From: Streptomyces sp. DH41
GTDB lineage: Bacteria; Actinomycetota; Actinomycetes; Streptomycetales; Streptomycetaceae
Assembly: GCF_029813785.1 (NCBI RefSeq)
Contig: NZ_JARVKY010000003.1
Location: 1-64,000, forward strand
Length of the DNA stretch: 64,000 nt
Direction of reading: 5' to 3'
Under the pieces are notes generated by a model. It had not been told where the DNA came from. It saw nothing but the letters and a program-made list of their open reading frames with translations, and searched no databases. The position numbers and the translations under genes are program-made. Shown piece after piece: positions 1 to 8,059 of the stretch. Within the stretch, counting starts at the first letter, position 1. The number at the start of each line of letters is the position of its first letter.

Positions 1-10
1 GTGGCTTGGC

Positions 11-33
11 GGGGTGGGGTGGGGTGGGGCGGG
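11..33 (+). repeat. G-tract run, possible G-quadruplex
   Basis: Four consecutive GGGG tracts separated by single T residues, followed by CGGG. This is the standard pattern for an intramolecular G-quadruplex on the + strand. It lies about 175 nt upstream of the GH4 gene. Nothing else recognisable was seen between positions 1 and 191. A role in regulation is only a possibility. Confidence 0.4.
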
Positions 34-208
34 TTGTCGGGCCGAGCGTACGGCGCCCGCCGGGCCCGGAACAGGGGCCCGGCACAGGGGTCCGGGCGTG
101 GGCCGCCGCCGGTCATCGCGGGGAGGGCACGGTCCTGCGCCCGGCCGGCCGGGCGTGCCATGATCGGCGCCAGGCGGAAGTCGGGCCGGGTGAGGGAAGG
201 GTGCGGGC

Positions 209-1546
209 GTGAGGCTGACGATTCTGGGCGGCGGCGGATTCCGGGTGCCGCTCGTGTACGGGGCGCTCCTCGGGGACCGGGCGGAGGGACGGGTGACCGA
301 CGTCGTCCTGCACGACGTCGACACGGCCCGGCTCTCCGCGGTGACCCGGGTACTGGCCGAGCGGGCCGCCGGGGTGCCCGACGCTCCCGAGGTGACCGCC
401 ACCACCGACCTGGACGAGGCGCTGCGCGGTGCCGACTTCGTCTTCTCCGCGATCCGCGTCGGAGGTCTGGAGGGCCGGGCCGACGACGAGCGGGTGGCGC
501 TCGCCGAGGGCGTCCTCGGGCAGGAGACGGTCGGCGCGGGCGGCGTCGCGTACGGCCTGCGCACCGTCCCGGTCGCCGTGGACATCGCACGCCGGGTGGC
601 CCGGCTGGCGCCGGACGCCTGGGTCATCAACTTCACCAACCCGGCCGGTCTGGTCACCGAGGCGATGTCCCGGCACCTCGGCGACCGCGTCATCGGCATC
701 TGCGACTCGCCGGTCGGCCTGGGCCGGCGCGTCGCCCGCGTGCTGGGTGCCGACCCGGACCGGGCCTGGATCGACTACGTCGGCCTCAACCACCTCGGCT
801 GGGTCCGCGGTCTGCGCGTCGCCGGCCGCGACGAACTCCCGCGGCTGCTCGCCGACCCGGCGCTGCTCGGCTCCTTCGAGGAGGGCCGGCTCTTCGGCCC
901 CGAGTGGCTGCGCTCCCTGGGCGCGATCCCCAACGAGTACCTGCACTACTACTACTTCAACCGGGAGACGGTCCGCGCCTACCAGGAGGCGGACCGGACC
1001 CGCGGCGCCTTCCTGCGCGACCAGCAGGCCCGCTTCTACGACGAGATGCGCCGCCCCGAGGCCCCGGCCCTGGCGGCCTGGGACCGCACCCGTGCCGAAC
1101 GCGAGGCCACCTACATGGCGGAGAACCGGGAGACCGCGGGCGCGGGCGAACGCGAGGCCGACGACCTGTCCGGCGGTTACGAGAAGGTGGCGCTGGCGCT
1201 GATGCGGGCCGTCGCCCGGGACGAGCGCACCACGCTCATCCTCAACGTCCGCAACCGCGGCACGCTGTCGGTCCTCGACGCCGACGCCGTGATCGAGGTG
1301 CCGTGCCTGGTCGACGCCAACGGCGCCCACCCGGTGGCCGTGGACCCGTTGCCGGGGCACGCCACCGGCCTGGTCTGCTCGGTCAAGGCGGTGGAGCGCG
1401 AGGTCCTGGCGGCGGCCGACTCCGGCTCCCGCGCGGCAGCGGTACGCGCCTTCGCCCTGCACCCCCTGGTCGACTCGGTCAACGTCGCCCACCGCCTGGT
1501 GGACGGATACACGGCGGTCCATCCGGGCCTGGGGTATCTGAGGTAG
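209..1546 (+). CDS. Glycoside hydrolase family 4, 6-phospho-beta-glucosidase-like
   Basis: Predicted cytoplasmic NAD- and metal-dependent glycosidase of family GH4, which cleaves (6-phospho)glycosides by transient oxidation at C3 and elimination. The 445-residue product opens with a Rossmann motif GGGGFRVP (residues 7-14). It carries the CDSP motif (Cys165) and NHLGW (His195), which supply the metal ligands in this family. Length is normal. The GTG start is supported by GAGGGAAGG at 192-200, eight bases upstream. The gene stands alone and converges on the ATP-grasp gene. No PTS or sugar ABC gene is adjacent, so a phosphorylated substrate is inferred from family resemblance only; an alpha-glucosidase or galacturonidase activity is a less likely alternative. 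Confidence 0.85.
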   Translation: MRLTILGGGGFRVPLVYGALLGDRAEGRVTDVVLHDVDTARLSAVTRVLAERAAGVPDAPEVTATTDLDEALRGADFVFSAIRVGGLEGRADDERVALAEGVLGQETVGAGGVAYGLRTVPVAVDIARRVARLAPDAWVINFTNPAGLVTEAMSRHLGDRVIGICDSPVGLGRRVARVLGADPDRAWIDYVGLNHLGWVRGLRVAGRDELPRLLADPALLGSFEEGRLFGPEWLRSLGAIPNEYLHYYYFNRETVRAYQEADRTRGAFLRDQQARFYDEMRRPEAPALAAWDRTRAEREATYMAENRETAGAGEREADDLSGGYEKVALALMRAVARDERTTLILNVRNRGTLSVLDADAVIEVPCLVDANGAHPVAVDPLPGHATGLVCSVKAVEREVLAAADSGSRAAAVRAFALHPLVDSVNVAHRLVDGYTAVHPGLGYLR

Positions 1547-1562
1547 ACGGAGGCCGCTCGGG

Positions 1563-1577
1563 GGCCGCCGGGCGGCC
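1563..1577. terminator. Hairpin between convergent genes
   Basis: Perfect 6-bp stem GGCCGC/GCGGCC with a CGG loop, 16 nt after the GH4 stop and 18 nt before the end of the convergent ATP-grasp gene. There is no U-tract, which is usual for Streptomyces terminators. Confidence 0.45.
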
Positions 1578-1594
1578 GGCCCTCGCGCGTCGTC

Positions 1595-2782
1595 CTACGC
1601 GGGAGTTCCGGCGGCCGGGTCCGGTGCGGTGGCGGCGATCGGGCCGACGGCCGGTGCGGTGGCCGCCGGATACTTCGCGGACGCGGACGCGGACGCGGAC
1701 GCGGGAGCCGGAGCCGGAGCCGGCGTGGCGGGGAGGTCCGCGCGCTGGTGGGGCAGGGCCACGGGCCGCAGCGGGCGCGGTCCGGACAACACCGTGTAGT
1801 CCTGGCCCAGGAAAGGCGGCGTCAGCTCGCCCGGGTCGTCACCGAGGGCCAGCCGGACCGCGGCCCACGGCACGTTGATCCCGCACAGCGCCAGCTGGTG
1901 CAGCCCTCCGGCCGGGCGGGTGTTGACGTCCATCAGGACGGGCCGGTCGCCGTACATCCGGAACTGCACGTTGGACAGGTGGTGCAGCCCGAACACCTCG
2001 GCGATCCGCCGTGCCGGCGCCAGCCACCGCTCATGGAGCGTGAACCCGCGGCGGCGGCCGTTCTTGGTGCGGCCCACGGCCAGCCGTACCCGGTTGTCGG
2101 GCCCCGTCAGGCAGTCCACCGAGACCTCCGGCTGTTCCAGCCGAGGCATCACCAGCCAGTCGACCGGCTCCTGTGCCTCCCGCAGCGCCTCGACGACCAT
2201 GCGCAGCGGCACGGACGGACTCGGGAAGCCGCTCAGGTGCGTGAGGGAGAAGGGATCCCGGGTGATCATCCGGAAGCCCACGCCGCCCGCGCCGGACGCC
2301 GGTTTGAAGCACGCCTGGTGGCCCTGCGCCTCCAGCTCCTCGACGGCGGAGACGAGTTCCTGGGCCGTGCGGACCCGCCACCACGGAGGCACCGGGACGC
2401 CGACGGCCCGTACCGCCTCGTAGGCGATCACCTTGTCCTGGAAGACGGCCACCGCCTCCGGCGGCGGCGCGAGCAGCGCCGTACCGGCCGCCTCGAACTC
2501 GGCGCGGTGGGCCACGACCGCGGCCTGGTGCAGCCGGGGCACGAACACGTCGATGCCGCGCCGCGCGCACTGGTCCAGGGCGTACTCGACGTAACCGCCC
2601 GGGGACAGGCCCTCCGGCTCCAGGTCGGCGGTGTCCGCGGCGGCCAGTACGGGGGAGTCCGGGTCGCCGTGCGTGGCATGGATCTCGACGGCCCGGTCGG
2701 CGGGATTCCTCCGCAGCTGATCCATGAAGAAGACGTTCTCCGCGTACGTGCGATTGAGCCATACGCGTACGGGAGAAACCAT
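1595..2782 (-). CDS. ATP-grasp domain protein
   Basis: A 395-residue ATP-grasp fold protein, the fold of ATP-dependent carboxylate-amine/thiol ligases. Visible motifs are the glycine-rich nucleotide loop KPASGAGGVGF near residue 165 and DVNTRPAGG near residue 300, the Mg/ATP-binding D-x-N-x-R motif. The substrate cannot be predicted. The last 50 residues are low complexity, rich in Pro-Ala and Ser-Ala dipeptides encoded by a hexanucleotide repeat, and are probably a disordered tail. The ATG start is preceded by GAAAGGCGG. The gene is divergent from the metallophosphoesterase/PPTase pair across 283 nt. This arrangement suggests a shared function around a ligase-made product, but that is inference. 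Confidence 0.75.
   Translation of the reverse strand: MVSPVRVWLNRTYAENVFFMDQLRRNPADRAVEIHATHGDPDSPVLAAADTADLEPEGLSPGGYVEYALDQCARRGIDVFVPRLHQAAVVAHRAEFEAAGTALLAPPPEAVAVFQDKVIAYEAVRAVGVPVPPWWRVRTAQELVSAVEELEAQGHQACFKPASGAGGVGFRMITRDPFSLTHLSGFPSPSVPLRMVVEALREAQEPVDWLVMPRLEQPEVSVDCLTGPDNRVRLAVGRTKNGRRRGFTLHERWLAPARRIAEVFGLHHLSNVQFRMYGDRPVLMDVNTRPAGGLHQLALCGINVPWAAVRLALGDDPGELTPPFLGQDYTVLSGPRPLRPVALPHQRADLPATPAPAPAPASASASASAKYPAATAPAVGPIAATAPDPAAGTPA
1677..1718. repeat. In-frame hexanucleotide repeat
   Basis: Four exact GCGGAC units (1677-1700) followed by GCGGGA and two GCCGGA units, all in a 6-bp register. The array lies inside the 3' end of the ATP-grasp gene and encodes its Ser-Ala and Pro-Ala dipeptide tail. 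Changes in copy number would stay in frame. Confidence 0.8.
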
Positions 2783-3065
2783 GCGGGCCGCCTTTCACGG
2801 TTCGCGGGCAGGGCGAAGCGGGGCCGTGCCCGGCCGGGGGGTTGGAGGGACACCAAGCCGCCCTGCGCGGAGGGAATCGTGGCGGTGGTGTTGGGCCGAT
2901 CATAGGGGGTCCCCCGCCTCCGAACGCAAAGCGCGTCGCCCGGACGCACCAGCGCTGCCACGGGGGCCGGGGGCCGGGGGTCCTGGTCCGGGGGCGAGCC
3001 GTCCTTGTGACCCGAGCCCGGGATGTGATCTCGTGACGTCGAGCGCGCGTCCGGAAGGGGTGGGG

Positions 3066-3935
3066 ATGACATCGACGGTCGGTGGCGCGGGGCAGTTGTG
3101 GGGCATCAGCGACCTGCACATCGGCTACCCGGAGAACCGCGCCCTGGTCGAGGAGCTGCGCCCCGGCTGTGACGACGACTGGCTCCTGGTGGCCGGCGAC
3201 GTGGCGGAGACGGTCGCCGACATCCGCTGGGCCCTCGGCACCCTCGCGGACCGCTTCCGCCGGGTCGTCTGGGCCCCCGGCAACCACGAACTGTGGACCC
3301 ACCCCAAGGACCCCGTCACCCTCCGCGGGGCCGCCCGCTACGAGCACCTCGTCGAGATGTGCCGCGAGCTGGGCGTGACGACACCCGAGGATCCGTACCC
3401 CGTGTGGCACGGAGCCGGCGGCCCGGTGGTCGTCGCACCGCTGTTCCTGCTCTACGACTACTCGTTCCTGCCCGCCGGATGCGCGACCAAGGACGAGGGA
3501 CTGGCGTACGCCGACGGCACGGGCGTCGTGTGCAGCGACGAGTTCCTGCTCCATCCCGACCCGTACCCCAGCCGCGAGGCGTGGTGCCGGGCGCGGGTCG
3601 CCGAGACCGAGGGCAGGCTCGCCGCCCTCCCCGCCGGGCTGCCGACAATCCTGGTCAACCACTACCCGCTGGACCGGCACCCCACCGACGTCCTGTGGTA
3701 CCCCGAGTTCGCCATGTGGTGCGGTACCCGCCTGACCGCCGACTGGCACCGGAGGTTCCGGGTCGACACCATGGTCTACGGGCATCTCCACATCCCGCGG
3801 ACCACCTGGCACGAGGGTGTCCGCTTCGAGGAGGTGTCGGTGGGCTACCCCCGCGAGTGGCGCAGGCGGAACGAACCTCCGGGACGGCCGCGCCGTATCC
3901 TGCCGTCGCCGTCGAGACAGGAGGTGGACCGGTGA
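3066..3935 (+). CDS. Calcineurin-like metallophosphoesterase
   Basis: A 289-residue dimetal phosphoesterase. All five motifs of the superfamily are visible in order: SDLHIG near the N terminus, GDVAE, APGNHE, NHYPL and the C-terminal GHLH. It is therefore probably catalytically intact and cytoplasmic, as it has no signal peptide. Substrate is unknown. The ATG was chosen because GGAAGGGG (3053-3060) sits at ideal spacing, and upstream in-frame sequence shows no family similarity. Its stop codon overlaps the GTG start of the PPTase gene (GTGA at 3932-3935), so the two are co-translated. One possible link is hydrolysis of a phosphopantetheine-type phosphoester, but nothing in the sequence proves it. 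Confidence 0.85.
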   Translation: MTSTVGGAGQLWGISDLHIGYPENRALVEELRPGCDDDWLLVAGDVAETVADIRWALGTLADRFRRVVWAPGNHELWTHPKDPVTLRGAARYEHLVEMCRELGVTTPEDPYPVWHGAGGPVVVAPLFLLYDYSFLPAGCATKDEGLAYADGTGVVCSDEFLLHPDPYPSREAWCRARVAETEGRLAALPAGLPTILVNHYPLDRHPTDVLWYPEFAMWCGTRLTADWHRRFRVDTMVYGHLHIPRTTWHEGVRFEEVSVGYPREWRRRNEPPGRPRRILPSPSRQEVDR

Positions 3936-4612
3936 TCGAGGAGTTGCTGCCCGACACGGTCGTCGCCGTGGAGGCGCACGGCCACGACGACGCCGGGCAC
4001 CTGCCCCTCTACCCCGAGGAGGAGGCACTGATGGCACGGGCGGTCGCCAAGCGCCGGCGGGAGTTCACCGCCGTCCGGTCCTGCGCCCGCCGGGCCATGG
4101 AGAAGTTCGGCGTGCCCGCGCAGCCCGTGCTGACCGGCGAGAGCGGGGCGCCGCGCTGGCCGGAGGGCCTCACCGGCAGCATGACCCACTGCGACGGCTA
4201 CTGTGCCGCCGCCCTGGTCCGCGTCACCGACCTCGCCTCCCTCGGCATCGACGCGGAACCCGACGCGCCGCTCCCGGACGGAATCCTGCCCGGCGTGGCC
4301 CTGCCCGTCGAGGCGGAGCGGCTGCGCCGGCTGGCCGACGAGCGTCCCGGCGTCCACTGGGACCGGCTGCTCTTCAGCGCCAAGGAGTCGGTCTACAAGG
4401 CGTGGTTCCCCCTCACCGGGCAGTGGCTGGACTTCACGGAGGCCGCCATCGAGATCTCCGCGGACCCCGTCGATCCGCGCCGCGGCACCCTGCGCGCCGC
4501 CCTCCTGGTGCCGGGACCGACCGTGCGGGGACGGCGCCTGACCCACTTCGACGGCCGCTGGACCTCCCGGCACGGTCTGATCGCCACGGCGGTCGCGGTC
4601 CCGCACACCTGA
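3932..4612 (+). CDS. 4'-phosphopantetheinyl transferase, Sfp/EntD type
   Basis: Transfers the phosphopantetheine arm of coenzyme A to a serine of carrier proteins (ACP/PCP), activating polyketide, fatty-acid or non-ribosomal peptide synthases. At 226 residues it matches the EntD/NpgA-like group. The two Mg-binding motifs are present: LGIDAEP (Asp107, Glu109) and KESVYK (Glu152, Lys156). The GTG start overlaps the previous stop and is preceded by ACAGGAGG (3917-3924). From memory, S. coelicolor has a similar orphan PPTase (SCO6673) in the same part of its chromosome. No synthase genes are in the window, so the enzyme probably serves carrier proteins encoded elsewhere. Confidence 0.9.
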   Translation: MIEELLPDTVVAVEAHGHDDAGHLPLYPEEEALMARAVAKRRREFTAVRSCARRAMEKFGVPAQPVLTGESGAPRWPEGLTGSMTHCDGYCAAALVRVTDLASLGIDAEPDAPLPDGILPGVALPVEAERLRRLADERPGVHWDRLLFSAKESVYKAWFPLTGQWLDFTEAAIEISADPVDPRRGTLRAALLVPGPTVRGRRLTHFDGRWTSRHGLIATAVAVPHT

Positions 4613-4617
4613 GCCTT

Positions 4618-4630
4618 CCGGCACCGCCGG
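4618..4630. terminator. Short hairpin after PPTase gene
   Basis: 5-bp stem CCGGC/GCCGG with a 3-nt loop, six nucleotides after the PPTase stop and before the convergent small gene. It is short and may be only part of a longer GC-rich structure. Confidence 0.3.
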
Positions 4631-4715
4631 TGGTTCCCGCCGCCCGCGCTGTCCGCCGCCCGCCCTGCCCGGCGGCGCCCTCCGCGCGCCGGAGCAAGGA
4701 GTGCCGGGCCCCGCG

Positions 4716-4952
4716 TCACGGCCGGGGACACCAGCTCCGCAGCAGCCGGAAGAACTCCTCCTCGTTGCCCGCGAGTCCCGCGGCCTTGAGCGCCTCCTCC
4801 GCCTCGGCCAGTACGGAGGGCGGTACGACGGGCGGACGAGCGGCGCCCTCCGGTCCCGCCGCGGTGTCGAAACCGGCCCGCACGGTGTGCAGGAGCCGCA
4901 GGTAGGCCTGAACGGCGGTGCGCTCGTGGTCGGTCAGTACGGCGGTGGTCAT
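4716..4952 (-). CDS. Small hypothetical protein, 78 aa
   Basis: I do not recognise a domain. The product is a small, probably all-helical cytoplasmic protein, with a helix-rich N-terminal half, an Ala/Pro linker and a C-terminal amphipathic stretch ending LLRSWCPRP. There is no signal peptide or membrane segment. The ATG start is supported by GGGGAG at suitable spacing. It lies downstream of the XRE/peptidase pair on the same strand after a 137-nt gap, so it probably has its own promoter. Third-position GC is high, as expected for a real gene. Confidence 0.6.
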   Translation of the reverse strand: MTTAVLTDHERTAVQAYLRLLHTVRAGFDTAAGPEGAARPPVVPPSVLAEAEEALKAAGLAGNEEEFFRLLRSWCPRP

Positions 4953-5089
4953 CGGTCGGCTCTCCCCACAACGACGTCAGCGGTCACGCGCCCCCGCACA
5001 GCGGCGGCACACTCCCAGCTTGCCGCCCACCACTGACAATCCCGCCGAGCCGCGCCCCGTACGCGGCCCGCGACAGCCCGATCGAGTCA

Positions 5090-5647
5090 TCAGCCCAGGT
5101 AGCCCAGCGACGCGCCGATCCGCCCCGCCAGGTGGTCCCGCCGCACCGGCCCGCGCAGCGAGGAACCGGCCAGCCACGTCCGGCACTTGCTGGCCAGCAG
5201 CAGCCCGAAGGCCTCTGCCTCCTTCTCGTCGGCGAGGTCGAAGCGGGAACGCGCGGCGACCGCGCGTACCGTCGCGCGCAGTGCCTCGTCGTCCCGGTCC
5301 GGGCCGTCCCCGGCGAGGAGCCGGGCCGCGACCGCCGTGCCCTCGACGTGGTGGCCGCGGTGCCCCGCCGTCATGTGCCACAGCTCGTGCCCCAGGATGA
5401 CCAACTGGTGATCGGGCGCGGTGCGTTCCTCGACGACGACCAGGTCCTGGTCGGCCATGTCGAGCCACAGGCCGCTGGCGGTCCCGGGCGGAAAGGCGGC
5501 CATGCGGAACAGCACCGGACGGCCCCGCCGCCTGCTCATCGCCTCGCACAGCGCCGTGTGCAGCTCGGCGGGCCGCGCCGGGGCGGGAAGCGTCAGCTCC
5601 CTGACCAACTCGCCGCACAGGCGGCGCATCTCCTTACCGATGCCCAC
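5090..5647 (-). CDS. ImmA/IrrE-like HExxH metallopeptidase domain protein
   Basis: A 185-residue protein with a zinc-peptidase motif HELWH (His87, Glu88, His91 from the chosen start), typical of the ImmA/IrrE family. Members cleave or bind partner repressors in phage, ICE and stress circuits. It follows the XRE regulator on the same strand. The GTG at 5645-5647 was chosen because GGGGAG lies four bases upstream; another GTG overlaps the regulator's stop. The regulator-peptidase pairing is the classic arrangement in which the peptidase inactivates the adjacent repressor. Here that is inference. It could instead be the toxin-like member of a pair. Confidence 0.75.
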   Translation of the reverse strand: MGIGKEMRRLCGELVRELTLPAPARPAELHTALCEAMSRRRGRPVLFRMAAFPPGTASGLWLDMADQDLVVVEERTAPDHQLVILGHELWHMTAGHRGHHVEGTAVAARLLAGDGPDRDDEALRATVRAVAARSRFDLADEKEAEAFGLLLASKCRTWLAGSSLRGPVRRDHLAGRIGASLGYLG

Positions 5648-5661
5648 GTTTCTCCCCAGGC

Positions 5662-6318
5662 TCACGACTCGGGCCGCTTGACGCTCTCCAGGAGCATGTC
5701 CAGCCACTCGGCGACCTTGTCGCGGTGCTGGTCGGTGGGCAGTTGGGCGGCCCGCCAGGCGATTCCGCGCACGCCGTGGTCCTGCAACAGCCGCTCCAGC
5801 GGGTCGCCGTCGGCGGCCGCCGCCTCCCGCTCCCGGTCGGCGAGCTGCTGCAGCAGCTCCTGCTCGGTGCGCTGCAGGGCGCCCGCGAGCGCCTCGGGGT
5901 CCTCGGCGGTGAGGAATCCGGCGTGCACCCGGAAGAAGCGCTGGATGGCGTCGCAGTGCTCCATGGTGGGCCGGCGGTCGCCGTTGATGAGGGCGCCCGC
6001 CTGCTGCCGGGACATGCCGGCGCCGTCGGCGATCTCCTGCTGGGTGTACCTGCGGCCGTTCGGCTTCAGCCGGGTACGGCGCAGCAGGTCCAGGCGCTGC
6101 ACGAACCGGGCCTGTACGTCGGGTTCACCCGCCGCCCGGCCGCCCAGCAGGGCTCCCAGCACGGGCTCGGGGACGCCGGAGGCGGCGGACAGACGGCCGA
6201 CGTCGAAGACCTCGGTGTGCGGTACGCCGAGCCGGTTCGCGAGTGCGGTGACGCGGGCGACGACGGCCGGCAGCGCGGTCGTCGGCATGGCACCCGGACC
6301 CTCGAAGCCATCCGTCAC
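5662..6318 (-). CDS. XRE-family helix-turn-helix regulator
   Basis: A 218-residue DNA-binding regulator. A Cro/C1-type HTH is visible around residues 90-125 (QQEIADGAGMSRQQAGALI, followed by GDRRPTMEHCDAI). The remaining C-terminal part is helical and Glu/Arg-rich and has no recognised ligand fold. The GTG at 6318 is supported by AGGAG upstream; an ATG further in is possible. It is the first gene of a pair with the HExxH peptidase. Three near-identical 9-bp repeats lie 20-48 bp upstream of its start and are the likely autoregulatory operator. Confidence 0.8.
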   Translation of the reverse strand: MTDGFEGPGAMPTTALPAVVARVTALANRLGVPHTEVFDVGRLSAASGVPEPVLGALLGGRAAGEPDVQARFVQRLDLLRRTRLKPNGRRYTQQEIADGAGMSRQQAGALINGDRRPTMEHCDAIQRFFRVHAGFLTAEDPEALAGALQRTEQELLQQLADREREAAAADGDPLERLLQDHGVRGIAWRAAQLPTDQHRDKVAEWLDMLLESVKRPES

Positions 6319-6337
6319 CGACAGCTCTCCTACGTCT

Positions 6338-6366
6338 CTCACAGGCCTCACAGGCTTCTCACAAGC
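6338..6366. promoter_or_regulatory. Triple 9-bp direct repeat, likely XRE operator
   Basis: CTCACAGGC at 6338-6346, the same 9-mer at 6347-6355, and CTCACAAGC at 6358-6366 (minus-strand reading GCCTGTGAG). The repeats sit immediately upstream of the XRE start. A separate palindrome GCCACA-AC-TGTGGC at 6423-6436 lies in the same 231-nt divergent region and may control the rightward gene. Confidence 0.5.
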
Positions 6367-6549
6367 GGTTGCCGTGAACTTCCCGGAGAGTAGCCTGCGG
6401 TTCGAACTCACATCCAGGTCTCGCCACAACTGTGGCCAATTTCAGCCGTGAACAGGCACGAAATGCCACGATAGTTGACACGCCTCTGTCGGGGCACCAG
6501 GATCGGGACGCCGCGAGAAGGCCGCATAGGCAAGAGGGGTGACCTCCCG

Positions 6550-7209
6550 ATGGCATTTCAGGCAGGAGGGCAGCGGCCGGCGCCGCGGCCCGCCCCCGCG
6601 ACCCCCGAGGCCCAGGCGTACCTCCAGGACTACACCACGCTCCTCGACGCCCTCCCCTTCCCCTCCCTCGTCGTCGACCACCGCTGGGACGTGGTGCTGG
6701 CCAACGGTGCCTTCCGGACACTCTTCCGGGGGACCGGACCGCACCCGACGGCCATGCCGGGCGACAACTTCCTCAGGTTCGTCCTCTTCCACCCGGACGC
6801 GTCCGCGGTGCTCGGTGAGCACGAGTCCAGCTGGTGCCTGCCCATGCTGGCGCACTTCGCCGCCGCCCTGGAGCGGCACGGCCACGACGCCGGCCTGCAG
6901 GCCGTCCGGCGCGAGATCGCCCAGGACCCGATCATGGAGGCCGCCTACCGCCAGGGCCTGCCGCACTGGATCCGGGCCGTCGGCGCGGAGGCCGTCGAAC
7001 ACGACGGTGCCGTACGGCCGCTGCACCACCCCGATCCGCGCTGGGGCGACACCGAGTGCCGCGTCGTGGTCGAAAGCCCCCGGGCGCTGGAGGAGCTGGG
7101 CTACACCCGGCTGACGCTGGTGCTGCGCGAGCCGCGCCGCACTCCGCACCGCCCCGCGCGCCCCCGCCGCGGCGCCGCCCACCTGAGAGTGGTGCCCGCC
7201 CCCGAGTGA
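6550..7209 (+). CDS. MmyB-like ligand-binding domain protein lacking an HTH
   Basis: A 219-residue protein matching the PAS-like ligand-binding half of MmyB-type actinobacterial regulators, with the typical start LLDALPFPSLVVDHRWDVV, the ANGAFRTLF segment and a C-terminal LGYTRLTLVL strand. In full-length MmyB-type proteins an N-terminal XRE HTH precedes this domain. Here only about 25 Pro/Ala-rich residues precede it. The ATG at 6550 follows AGAGGGG at 6532-6538. It is divergent from the XRE/peptidase pair, so it may act as a sensor without its own DNA-binding domain. That functional link is inference. Confidence 0.7.
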   Translation: MAFQAGGQRPAPRPAPATPEAQAYLQDYTTLLDALPFPSLVVDHRWDVVLANGAFRTLFRGTGPHPTAMPGDNFLRFVLFHPDASAVLGEHESSWCLPMLAHFAAALERHGHDAGLQAVRREIAQDPIMEAAYRQGLPHWIRAVGAEAVEHDGAVRPLHHPDPRWGDTECRVVVESPRALEELGYTRLTLVLREPRRTPHRPARPRRGAAHLRVVPAPE

Positions 7210-7227
7210 CCCGCCGCGCGCGGTCAC
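7206..7227. terminator. Hairpin spanning two convergent stop codons
   Basis: Inverted repeat GTGACC (7206-7211) and GGTCAC (7222-7227), with an alternative inner stem CCGC/GCGG. It overlaps the ends of both the MmyB-like gene and the ABC ATPase gene, so it could serve both strands. Confidence 0.4.
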
Positions 7228-8039
7228 CCAGGCCCGTGAGGTGGCGGCGCGTCCGTCTTGACCGGCTGGGCCGCACCGCGTTTCGCCGCCTGGATCTGCT
7301 CGTACACATGGGTGCGCAGCTCGGCGAAGCGCGGGGCCACCCGCGTATGCGCCTGGTCCCGTTCGGTCGGCAGGTCGACCTCGAGCTGCTCCCGCACGAC
7401 GGTGGGGGAAGCGGACAGCACGACCACGCGTTCGCCCAGGTAGACGGCCTCGTCGATGTCATGGGTGACGAACAGGACGGTGATCCCGCGCTCCCGCCAC
7501 AGCCGCCGCACCAGGTCCTCCAGTTCGGCGCGGGTCTGCGCGTCGACCGCCGCGAACGGCTCGTCCATCAGCAGCACCTCGGGCTCGTACGCCAGCGCAC
7601 GCGCGATGGCCACCCGCTGCTGCATGCCTCCGGACAGCTGCCACGGATACGCCCCGGCGGCGTCCGCGAGGCCGACCGAGGCGAGAGCGTCCGTGACCAG
7701 CTCCCGGCGCCGCGCCTTGCTCAGGTCCTTCTGTTTCAGGGGGAGTTCGACGTTCTCGCCGACCCGCATCCACGGGAACAGGCTGCGTCCGTACTCCTGG
7801 AAGACGAACGCCATGCCGGGCGGCGGACCGGTCACCTTCCGTCCGGCCAGGTACACCTCGCCGGCCGTCGGGTCGAGCAGTCCGCCCACGCACTTCAGCA
7901 GCGTCGTCTTGCCGCAGCCGGACGGACCCACCAGGCAGACGAGTTCTCCGGCCGCCACGGTGAAGGTCAGGTCGCGCACCGCCTCGACGCGCCGTCCCGA
8001 TCCCTCGTACACCTTCCTCAGACCGCGTACGTCGAGCAT
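7224..8039 (-). CDS. ABC importer ATPase, NitT/TauT (SsuB) type
   Basis: A 271-residue nucleotide-binding subunit of a nitrate/sulfonate/taurine-type importer. Walker A GPSGCGKTT is at residues 39-47, followed by a Q-loop FQEYGRSLFPW, signature LSGGMQQRV, Walker B VLLMDEP and H-loop THD. The ATG at 8039 has a good ribosome site (GAAAGGG). An upstream ATG at 8063 overlaps the permease stop (ATGA) and would add eight residues. It is the last gene of the four-gene operon and energises the two permeases. Context with an IclR regulator and a Rieske oxygenase suggests uptake of an aromatic acid rather than a sulfonate. Confidence 0.9.
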   Translation of the reverse strand: MLDVRGLRKVYEGSGRRVEAVRDLTFTVAAGELVCLVGPSGCGKTTLLKCVGGLLDPTAGEVYLAGRKVTGPPPGMAFVFQEYGRSLFPWMRVGENVELPLKQKDLSKARRRELVTDALASVGLADAAGAYPWQLSGGMQQRVAIARALAYEPEVLLMDEPFAAVDAQTRAELEDLVRRLWRERGITVLFVTHDIDEAVYLGERVVVLSASPTVVREQLEVDLPTERDQAHTRVAPRFAELRTHVYEQIQAAKRGAAQPVKTDAPPPHGPG

Positions 8040-8059
8040 GGACCGCCCTTTCAGAAGCT

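Noticed and set aside
1..208. Coding sequence entering from the left edge of the window
   Set aside because: An open frame runs through this part, but its product is Arg/Gly-rich, extends as a shadow through the GH4 gene and has no domain, so I treat the stretch as non-coding.
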